A DNA stretch of 6,903 nucleotides, from NCBI GenBank assembly GCA_009929055.1, contig SABI01000128.1, positions 1 through 6,903 of the forward strand. The letters run 5' to 3'. Positions within the stretch are counted from its first letter, which is position 1; every line of letters begins with the position of its first letter. Source of the DNA: Spirochaetia bacterium (GTDB lineage Bacteria > Spirochaetota > Spirochaetia > Sphaerochaetales > Sphaerochaetaceae). Under the pieces are notes generated by a model. It made no database searches and was not told the origin of the DNA. It saw nothing but the letters and a program-made list of their open reading frames with translations. Shown here piece by piece: positions 1 through 5,481 of the stretch. Both the position numbers and the translations under genes were made by a program.

Positions 1-790
1 GGGTGAGGAAGAAGTCAACTTCAGCCCACCTCTCTTCTTCTAGCTCTTCAAATATTGCTTCAGCATATCCTTGAACTACATAAAACTCACCTGAAGCAAA
101 ACTCTTAGCAAATCCTTCAGCATCAAATTTTACTAAATTAGGTTTCCACTCTTTGTTAATCAAGTCCTGTGCTTTTTTAAGTTCACTTGGGTTAATGCTG
201 TTTACTGAGTATCCTAGATAGGCTAAGGCATCTCCCATTACTTCTCTCATATCATCAAGCATGCTCATTCTATTTTTTAAGCTCTTTGTTGCAAAGATTG
301 ACCAATCTCTTGGGTATTCTTTCACCTTAGTCGTGTTTACTGCAATTCCTGCTGCTCCCATGAAGTAGGGCACTGAGTATTTCATGTCAGGGTCATAATT
401 TGCCTTTTCTCTTGCTAAAGGGGAAATATATTGAGTGTTTGGTAGTTTAGTTAAATCTAGAGGAAGCACCATCTCTTCACTAATCATGATAGAGGTGTAA
501 TCTTGAGATGGGAATACGATATCATACCCAGAGCCACCAGCTTTGAGTTTAGCAAACATATCTTCATTAGAGCCAAAGTAGTCTAGGACAACCTTTACCC
601 CAAACTCTTTTTCAAACTTCTCTATTACCCCTTCTGGAGTATAGTAGGTCCAGTTATAAAGGTAGAGAGTTTTACTCGATGATTTTCCACTATCGGTTTT
701 ACTACATCCAATAACAGAAATGAGAACAATTGAAATGATGAGAAGAATAAGGATCAGTTTATGTCCCTTATTGATATGAATTTTATTCAT
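1..790 (-). CDS. potD: Spermidine/putrescine-binding lipoprotein PotD (3' end cut off by window edge)
   Basis: Periplasmic or surface solute-binding lipoprotein that would deliver polyamines to the PotABC importer. Translating down from the ATG at 790-788 gives 263 uninterrupted codons before the window ends; the family is usually about 340-350 residues, so roughly the last quarter is missing. The start follows a GGAGG with a 5-nt gap. Residues 11-28 are a hydrophobic signal segment ending in the lipobox V-I-G-C, so lipidation is expected at Cys29. The mature part opens with the PotD-type strand YNWTYYTP (residues 45-52). It contains PYFMGAAGI (141-149) and LDDMREV (178-184), whose D180 and E183 match the acidic pair that holds the polyamine amines in E. 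coli PotD (D168/E171). The visible end (VDFFLT) is where the family runs into its last ligand-binding segment. Where E. coli has W229 this protein appears to have Q240, so ligand preference may differ. It is last in the cluster, 68 nt after potC. Confidence 0.93.
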   Translation of the reverse strand, partial: MNKIHINKGHKLILILLIISIVLISVIGCSKTDSGKSSSKTLYLYNWTYYTPEGVIEKFEKEFGVKVVLDYFGSNEDMFAKLKAGGSGYDIVFPSQDYTSIMISEEMVLPLDLTKLPNTQYISPLAREKANYDPDMKYSVPYFMGAAGIAVNTTKVKEYPRDWSIFATKSLKNRMSMLDDMREVMGDALAYLGYSVNSINPSELKKAQDLINKEWKPNLVKFDAEGFAKSFASGEFYVVQGYAEAIFEELEEERWAEVDFFLT

Positions 791-795
791 ATGTT

Positions 796-800
796 CCTCC
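796..800 (-). promoter_or_regulatory. Ribosome binding site of potD
   Basis: GGAGG on the minus strand, five bases before the ATG at 790. It is a strong Shine-Dalgarno match and fixes the potD start, allowing independent initiation although potD is probably transcribed with potABC. Confidence 0.85.
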
Positions 801-819
801 ATAAGAGGGGATTTAAACG

Positions 820-849
820 CCCAGGACAACCATACGGCCATACCCTAGG
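820..849 (-). promoter_or_regulatory. Possible hairpin in the GC-rich potC-potD spacer
   Basis: In the minus-strand RNA, CCUAGGG (849-843) can pair with UCCUGGG (826-820) through seven pairs including two G-U, leaving a 16-base loop that contains the direct repeat GTATGG twice. The surrounding stretch is much richer in G and C than the rest of the window. No T-run follows, so it is not a standard intrinsic terminator. A hairpin in this place could be a processing or stability element that raises or lowers potD relative to potABC, but that is inference and the stem is modest. Confidence 0.35.
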
Positions 850-858
850 ACGCGCTTG

Positions 859-1722
859 CTAACTAGATGCTGCAATTGTTTTTAAGAACTTTCTTAACCC
901 AAATGCAAGAAGCATGATAGAAAGAATTAATACAAAAGAGAGAGCATTTATTACTGGTGATACTCCATAACGAATCATCGAGTAAACATACAAAGGAAGA
1001 GTCGTAGAGCCAGGACCCGAGACAAAGAAGGTAATTACGAAGTCTTCTAAACTCATCGTTACACTCATCAATAGTCCACTCATCACCCCTGGCATAATAG
1101 AGGGAACAATCACCTTGAAAAGAGTTTGCCTCTCTGTAGCCCCTAAGTCCCTTGCGGCTTCTAAGATAGTAAAATCAAACTCATCGAGTCGAGCAGAAAC
1201 AAGTAAGAATACAAAAGGGAGGTTAAAGGTCGTGTGGGCAACAAAGATAGTAAACATTCCTAAAGGAATTCTTACTGCAGTAAAGAAAATAAGCATTGAA
1301 ATACCAATAATTACTTCCGGAAGAACCATAGGTAAGAAACTAAGCGTCTGGATATAGGTTCTCCCCTTAAACGAATACCATTTAATTCCAACAGCTGCGA
1401 GGGAAGCAAGAATGGTAGCTACAATAGAACTTGAGAGGGCAATAATAATACTGTTAAGAAAGGCCCTCCAAAGCTCAGGAGAATCAAAGAAGAGCTTTGC
1501 ATACCACTTCAAAGAGAATCCACTCCAACTCATCCCTTTTGAGGCATTAAACGAGTAGGTTACTACAACAAACAAGGGCATGAAGAGAAAGAGGATTACG
1601 AGAACTAAGGCAATATTAGAAAAGCCAAAACGACGGTGATCTTGAAATATTTGAATCTTAGGAACCTTCTGTTGATTCTTCGGAGGTGGTGGGATAAGTG
1701 TTGTAGGTGTTAATGTGTTCAA
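859..1722 (-). CDS. potC: Spermidine/putrescine ABC transporter permease PotC
   Basis: Second inner-membrane subunit of the polyamine importer; pairs with PotB to form the channel driven by PotA. The 287 residues hold about six hydrophobic segments (roughly 36-57, 90-112, 126-148, 153-176, 205-232 and 258-277). The ABC-permease EAA loop is present: LEAARDLGA at 187-195, then the proline-containing helix KVIVPSIMPG at 203-212, which docks on the ATPase. The segment GVSPVINAL (253-261) matches E. coli PotC closely. The start codon is TTG at 1722-1720, supported by GGAGG six bases upstream; no ATG lies before the first membrane helix. The TTG overlaps the potB stop as TTGA, so translation is probably coupled. 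The protein has about 20 more residues at the N-terminus than E. coli PotC, including a PPPP run at 11-14 in a polar, basic stretch predicted to lie in the cytoplasm. Confidence 0.95.
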   Translation of the reverse strand: MNTLTPTTLIPPPPKNQQKVPKIQIFQDHRRFGFSNIALVLVILFLFMPLFVVVTYSFNASKGMSWSGFSLKWYAKLFFDSPELWRAFLNSIIIALSSSIVATILASLAAVGIKWYSFKGRTYIQTLSFLPMVLPEVIIGISMLIFFTAVRIPLGMFTIFVAHTTFNLPFVFLLVSARLDEFDFTILEAARDLGATERQTLFKVIVPSIMPGVMSGLLMSVTMSLEDFVITFFVSGPGSTTLPLYVYSMIRYGVSPVINALSFVLILSIMLLAFGLRKFLKTIAASS

Positions 1723-2603
1723 CTTAGACCTCCATCACTCACCTTCACAGGTTTGGGACTCATCCTATTTTTCTCTTTTGCACTACTTACCATCATCCAC
1801 ATTACCCCAAGAGTACTTAAGAGGGTAATAATTAATGAAAAAGCAGATGCAAGAGGCCAGTTACGAGTCTTTGTTACCTGGTCTACTATAATATTTCCTA
1901 TCATATAGGAATCTTTTCCACCAACTAATAATGGTACTGTATAGGCTCCAAAGATAGGGATAAAGGTAAAGATGAACGCTGTAATAATACCACTACGAAT
2001 ATTTGGCAACAGTACTTTTACTATTCCAGCAAATTTAGATGCTCCTAGGTCTCGAGCAGCTTCAAGAAGTTGGAAATCAAACTTATCGATTGTAGTAAAT
2101 AATGGAAGAATAGCAAAAGGGATATACATATAGATTAAAACAGTGATAACTGCCCCTTGATTATACATAAGGGGAAGAGACTCTTTTATAATCTTTAAAA
2201 ACTTTAAAGACTCATTTAAGAACCCTTGAGAAGAGAGAATAGCAATCCATGCATAGATACGAATCAAAGAGTTCGTCCAAAATGGGATGATGATAAGGGC
2301 TAATAGGAGAGTTTGTCTTCTACTACGAGCCATAGCATACCCACAAGGGAGGGCTAAAAAGAGGGTAATAATTGTTGCTATGATAGAAACAATGAGAGTT
2401 CTAATGAGTACCCTTAAGAAATTAGGATTGAACATTTGCCTGTAGGCAGTAAGGGAAAACTCCCATTCTACCCCTCCATATAACCCTTTCTTCAAAAAAG
2501 AATAGAGGATTATAATTAACAAAGGGGCTAAGAAGAAGAGAGTAAGCCAGCTTCCCATAGGAAATGAGTAGGAGACACCTAGTCTTTTCTCTCTATTGAT
2601 CAT
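1719..2603 (-). CDS. potB: Spermidine/putrescine ABC transporter permease PotB
   Basis: First inner-membrane permease subunit of the polyamine importer, partner of PotC. It has 294 residues, close to the family norm, with about six hydrophobic segments (roughly 18-36, 66-90, 97-122, 151-170, 205-228 and 251-272). The EAA loop that contacts PotA reads LEAARDLGA at 180-188, followed by KVLLPNIRSG at 196-205. The segment PFWTNSLIRIYAW (107-119) is the typical PotB signature. The ATG at 2603-2601 overlaps the potA stop as ATGA. The upstream Shine-Dalgarno sequence is only a GAGG about ten bases away, so initiation probably depends on ribosomes finishing potA. The last 20 or so residues are polar and basic and probably lie in the cytoplasm. 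Confidence 0.96.
   Translation of the reverse strand: MINREKRLGVSYSFPMGSWLTLFFLAPLLIIILYSFLKKGLYGGVEWEFSLTAYRQMFNPNFLRVLIRTLIVSIIATIITLFLALPCGYAMARSRRQTLLLALIIIPFWTNSLIRIYAWIAILSSQGFLNESLKFLKIIKESLPLMYNQGAVITVLIYMYIPFAILPLFTTIDKFDFQLLEAARDLGASKFAGIVKVLLPNIRSGIITAFIFTFIPIFGAYTVPLLVGGKDSYMIGNIIVDQVTKTRNWPLASAFSLIITLLSTLGVMWMMVSSAKEKNRMSPKPVKVSDGGLS
1729..1733 (-). promoter_or_regulatory. Ribosome binding site deciding the TTG start of potC
   Basis: GGAGG on the minus strand, inside the end of potB, six bases before the TTG at 1722. The strong match at ideal spacing is the main reason for accepting a TTG start here. Confidence 0.8.
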
Positions 2604-3724
2604 GAGTCTACTACCTCAACAATATAGCCATCTTCGGCACTCCAAGAGACATAGACTGAATCTTTCCACTCAATATCTGGTCCTTCATCCATATAATTAG
2701 CATGTTGCTGAATTACTTTAATTACTGTGTTATTAGGAAGAGAAACGTAGTATTTTGATTGGAATCCACTATAAATAGGCTCTTCTACCACTCCACTAAA
2801 GAGGTTAATATCTTTTCCTACTCTTTTTGGCTCTTCTCCTGTAATCTTCAACTTCTCAGGTCTTACGGTAAAAGAGACGCTTTGGCCAGGAACTAAATTA
2901 TCATAATCAGTCACTTTGATTTGAGTTCCAAGAGCTTCGATATCGAGGGTTGTCATGTAATAATCTTCATAAGGCTCACAGCTTACAACGGTTGCTGGAA
3001 AGAGGTTGGTCTCTCCAATGAACCTTGCTACAAAGTCAGTAGCAGGAGACTCATATATTTCATAAGGAGTTCCTATTTGTAATACTTTCCCTTGATTCAT
3101 TACAGCAATGCGGTCACTTACTGAAAGAGCCTCACTCTGGTCGTGAGTAACGTAGATAAAAGTAATTCCAATTTGATCATGTAGGTGGTCTAACTCTACT
3201 AAGAGGTTTTGTCTAAGTTTGGCATCAAGGGCTGAAAGAGGTTCATCAAGAAGTAATACAGAGGGTTCATTAATTAACGCCCTTGCAATAGCTACTCGCT
3301 GTTTTTGTCCACCACTAAGCATGTTGGGTTTTTTGTTTTCATGACCGTCTAGTTGTACAAGGTGTACATACTCTTTTACTTTCTGGTCGATAACATTTTT
3401 ATCAAGTTTTTTTAGACGAAGAGGAAAAGCAATATTTTCATATACGCTTAGATGAGGAAATAATGCATAGCTTTGAAATACAGTATTCACGTGTCTTTTT
3501 TCAGGAGGGAGGGGGAGGATATCTTTATCATCCAACAACACAACTCCCATATCGGGTGAATCAAACCCAGCTATGATACGCAATAATGTGGTTTTACCAC
3601 ACCCCGACGGACCTAAAAGAGAGAAAAACTCCCCTTTTTTTATATCGATACTTACATTATCAAGAGCCTTGAAGGTCCCATATGCCCTTGATACATTCTC
3701 TACTTTTACATCATACCCTTTCAA
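2600..3724 (-). CDS. potA: Spermidine/putrescine ABC transporter ATPase PotA
   Basis: Cytoplasmic ATPase that powers polyamine import through PotB/PotC. It has 374 residues, against 378 in E. coli. All nucleotide-binding motifs are intact: Walker A GPSGCGKTT (38-46), Q-loop Q84 in VFQSYALFP, signature LSGGQ (136-140), Walker B LLLDEP (157-162) with catalytic E161, D-loop SALD (164-167) and switch H194. Residues from about 240 on form the C-terminal TOBE-type regulatory region, with VRPEKLKI at 287-294 as in PotA/MalK-like ATPases. The start is TTG at 3724-3722: an in-frame TGA lies 18 bases upstream, the nearby ATGs are out of frame, and the next in-frame Met (59) lies after Walker A. Ribosome-binding choices are AGGA six bases upstream or a stronger AGGAGG 13 bases upstream, so initiation may be inefficient. 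It is first in the potABCD cluster and overlaps potB by 4 nt. Confidence 0.96.
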   Translation of the reverse strand: MKGYDVKVENVSRAYGTFKALDNVSIDIKKGEFFSLLGPSGCGKTTLLRIIAGFDSPDMGVVLLDDKDILPLPPEKRHVNTVFQSYALFPHLSVYENIAFPLRLKKLDKNVIDQKVKEYVHLVQLDGHENKKPNMLSGGQKQRVAIARALINEPSVLLLDEPLSALDAKLRQNLLVELDHLHDQIGITFIYVTHDQSEALSVSDRIAVMNQGKVLQIGTPYEIYESPATDFVARFIGETNLFPATVVSCEPYEDYYMTTLDIEALGTQIKVTDYDNLVPGQSVSFTVRPEKLKITGEEPKRVGKDINLFSGVVEEPIYSGFQSKYYVSLPNNTVIKVIQQHANYMDEGPDIEWKDSVYVSWSAEDGYIVEVVDS

Positions 3725-3737
3725 ATCTTTTCCTATT

Positions 3738-3743
3738 CCTCCT
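3738..3743 (-). promoter_or_regulatory. Shine-Dalgarno-like AGGAGG upstream of potA (long spacing)
   Basis: AGGAGG on the minus strand lies 13 bases before the TTG of potA, longer than the usual 5-9. A second, weaker AGGA at 3731-3734 sits at six bases. Either could serve. A poor fit combined with a TTG start would keep PotA synthesis low. Confidence 0.45.
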
Positions 3744-3804
3744 CACACCCAATCATTTTTAATCGATGCTTCTTCGTCGCAGAATCTTAATCATTTACGC
3801 GATA

Positions 3805-3833
3805 TGTTTAGGGCAAATATCTATTTAAGTCAA
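3805..3833 (-). promoter_or_regulatory. Candidate promoter for potABCD (proximal)
   Basis: TTGACT (3833-3828) is five of six to the -35 consensus. Seventeen bases on is TAAACA (3810-3805), a poor -10 match (three of six). It lies about 80 bases before potA in an AT-rich leader. The -35 is good and the -10 weak, so this is a candidate only. Confidence 0.35.
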
Positions 3834-3866
3834 TATATTTTTATCACAAAGGGTAAACTATTTTTT

Positions 3867-3895
3867 ATTATATAGTATTAAAAGAGATACAAACA
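3867..3895 (-). promoter_or_regulatory. Candidate promoter for potABCD (distal)
   Basis: A perfect TATAAT (3872-3867) with a poor -35 (TGTTTG, 3895-3890) at 17-base spacing. It lies just downstream of the hairpin that follows gnd, which is where a separate pot promoter would be expected. Use of this site would give a leader of about 135 nt before potA, with no riboswitch class that I recognise. Confidence 0.4.
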
Positions 3896-3902
3896 GAGTC
3901 CT

Positions 3903-3939
3903 ACAGGCGCAAGGGGAGAAATACTCCCCTTATTCCTGT
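3903..3939 (-). terminator. Strong two-part hairpin after gnd (terminator-like, no T-run)
   Basis: An outer stem ACAGG/CCTGT (5 bp), a 3x3 internal loop and an inner perfect stem AAGGGGAG/CTCCCCTT (8 bp) close a five-base loop. It starts 13 bases past the gnd stop. Its position fits a transcript end for gnd, separating it from potABCD. Neither strand has a T-run right after the stem, so intrinsic termination is not certain. It could instead protect the gnd mRNA 3' end or work with a termination factor. Confidence 0.5.
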
Positions 3940-3952
3940 TAATTATGGACTA

Positions 3953-5410
3953 TTACACTTCGTAGGTTGAACTACTTACATTTCCACCAGTACCTGTCCA
4001 GTTTGTGTGAAAGAATTCTCCCTCTTTTTTATCTACTCTCTCATAGGTATGGGCTCCAAAATAATCTCTTTGAGCTTGTAAGAGATTTGCAGGTAGACGT
4101 TCACTTCTGTAGCCATCAAAGAAGGAGAGGGCACTAGTCATCGCAGGCATAGGAATTCCAGCCTGTATTGCTCTACTTATTGTTCGTCTCCAAGATGGTT
4201 GACTGGAGGCCATAACAGAATTAAAATATGGGTCAACAAGTAAATTGTTAAGGGTAGGGTTAGCATCAAAAGCTTCTTTAATCTTTCCTAAGAAAGCACT
4301 TCTAATAATACATCCACCCCTCCACATAAGGGCAATTCCACCGTAATTAAGATCCCATCCATACTCTTTTGCAGCTTCCCTCATCAACATATACCCTTGA
4401 GCATACGAGACGATTTTAGAAGCTAACAGTGCCTTTCTTAAGTCTTCTACAATGTCAGCTCTATCCCCTTCAACAGCACGCATGGGGCCACTGATGATGT
4501 TACTTGCCTCTACTCGTTCACTCTTAAGGGCAGAGAGACTTCTTGCATAGACAGCTTCAACGATGAGGGTTACAGGAACACCAAGTTCAAGAGAGTTTAT
4601 CCCTGTCCACTTACCTGTCCCTTTTTGACCAGCTTTATCTAAAATTTTATCAACGAGAGGGGAGCCATCACTATCTTTTGTAGCCATAATATCTCGAGTA
4701 ATTTCAATAAGGTAGCTGTCAAGTTCGGTTGTATTCCATTGTGAGAATATAGCAAACATCTCTTCATAACTGAGATTAAGACCACTGTAGAGGAAATCAT
4801 ATGCTTCACAAATCATCTGCATATCACCATACTCAATACCGTTATGCACCATTTTCACATAGTGTCCTGCCCCATCTTTTCCTACCCAATCACAACAAGG
4901 AGAACCATCGTCTACTTTTGCACTAATGTCTTGGAAGATAGATTTTACTAAAGGCCAACCATCTTCATTTCCCCCTGGCATGATCGAAGGACCTCTTCTA
5001 GCTCCTTCTTCTCCGCCACTTACCCCTGTGCCTATGTAGACAATCCCTTTCTCTTTTAATGCTTGGGTTCTTCTTGTGGTATCGGGAAAGTGGGAGTTTC
5101 CTCCATCAATAATGAGGTCCCCTTTTTCTAAATGGGGAAGAATTTGTTCAATAAACGCATCAACAACCTCTCCAGCTTTCACCATGAGCATCACTTTACG
5201 GGGTCTTTTAAGTGTACTGATAAACTCTTCTATTGAGTGAGTTGGATAAATAGTCTCCCTGTCTTTAGCAGCGTCGAGGATAAACTCATCTACTTTAGAG
5301 ATAGTTCTGTTATACACAGCAACACTATAGCCATGATCGTTCATGTTGAGTACAAGGTTTTGTCCCATTACAGCGAGTCCTATGAGACCAATGTCAGCTT
5401 TCTTCTCCAT
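3953..5410 (-). CDS. gnd: 6-phosphogluconate dehydrogenase, decarboxylating (NADP-type)
   Basis: Cytosolic enzyme of the oxidative pentose phosphate pathway: 6-phosphogluconate + NADP+ to ribulose 5-phosphate + CO2 + NADPH. I take the ATG at 5410-5408 (485 residues): AAGGAG lies nine bases before it. A GTG at 5428 would add six residues (MKEKEI) but has no ribosome binding site, and those codons contain the Shine-Dalgarno of the ATG. Motifs, numbered from this ATG: Rossmann GLAVMG at 11-16; YNRT at 33-36 with the Arg expected to contact the NADP phosphate; IIDGGNSH near 100-107; substrate loop SGG at 131-133; catalytic segment KMVHNGIEYGDMQ with K186, H189, N190, E193 and Y194; family signature DKAGQKGTGKW at 258-268; C-terminal substrate-binding tail with H468 in FFHTNWTG. 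All key residues are present and the length suits the long, dimeric form. It lies 71 nt after the LarA-like gene and 228 nt before potA. Confidence 0.97.
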   Translation of the reverse strand: MEKKADIGLIGLAVMGQNLVLNMNDHGYSVAVYNRTISKVDEFILDAAKDRETIYPTHSIEEFISTLKRPRKVMLMVKAGEVVDAFIEQILPHLEKGDLIIDGGNSHFPDTTRRTQALKEKGIVYIGTGVSGGEEGARRGPSIMPGGNEDGWPLVKSIFQDISAKVDDGSPCCDWVGKDGAGHYVKMVHNGIEYGDMQMICEAYDFLYSGLNLSYEEMFAIFSQWNTTELDSYLIEITRDIMATKDSDGSPLVDKILDKAGQKGTGKWTGINSLELGVPVTLIVEAVYARSLSALKSERVEASNIISGPMRAVEGDRADIVEDLRKALLASKIVSYAQGYMLMREAAKEYGWDLNYGGIALMWRGGCIIRSAFLGKIKEAFDANPTLNNLLVDPYFNSVMASSQPSWRRTISRAIQAGIPMPAMTSALSFFDGYRSERLPANLLQAQRDYFGAHTYERVDKKEGEFFHTNWTGTGGNVSSSTYEV

Positions 5411-5419
5411 TATTTCTTT

Positions 5420-5425
5420 CTCCTT
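5420..5425 (-). promoter_or_regulatory. Ribosome binding site deciding the ATG start of gnd
   Basis: AAGGAG on the minus strand, nine bases before the ATG at 5410. It falls inside the longer GTG-started reading frame, which argues that the GTG start is not the real one. Confidence 0.75.
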
Positions 5426-5430
5426 CACCT

Positions 5431-5456
5431 GTGTAATGAACAGATAGTTATTACAC
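5431..5456 (-). promoter_or_regulatory. Bulged 10-bp hairpin / inverted repeat between the LarA-like gene and gnd
   Basis: GTGTAAT (5456-5450) and ATTACAC (5437-5431) are a perfect 7-bp inverted repeat. Inside it AAC pairs with GTT around a five-base loop, with one bulged C, giving ten pairs in total. It ends six bases before the gnd Shine-Dalgarno and has no T-run after it. As DNA it resembles a dyad operator for a dimeric repressor. As RNA it could block or protect the gnd leader. No convincing promoter was found beside it, so the role is open. Confidence 0.5.
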
Positions 5457-5481
5457 TCATCTTTTATTTTATTTAAAACTT

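Noticed and set aside
1115..1357. Plus-strand open frame of 80 codons opposite potC
   Set aside because: It lies wholly antisense to a well-conserved permease gene, resembles no family I know and has basic, low-complexity composition.
3815..3840. AT-only inverted repeat AAATAT/ATATTT in the potA leader
   Set aside because: Six AT pairs with a 14-base loop are expected by chance in such AT-rich sequence.
3573..3875. Plus-strand open frame of 100 codons running from potA into the leader
   Set aside because: Half of it is antisense to the Walker A region of potA and the rest covers AT-rich leader; no ribosome binding site or recognisable domain supports it.
3725..3952. Possible polyamine-sensing riboswitch in the potA leader
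   Set aside because: No known riboswitch motif and no stable multi-stem structure near the ribosome binding site were seen.
3952..3958. A second ATTACAC at the gnd stop, matching one arm of the repeat before gnd
   Set aside because: It is a single half-site inside coding sequence without a partner arm, so probably coincidence.
5237..5476. Plus-strand open frame of 79 codons opposite the gnd 5' end and leader
   Set aside because: It is antisense to the conserved Rossmann region of gnd, with no recognisable protein features.
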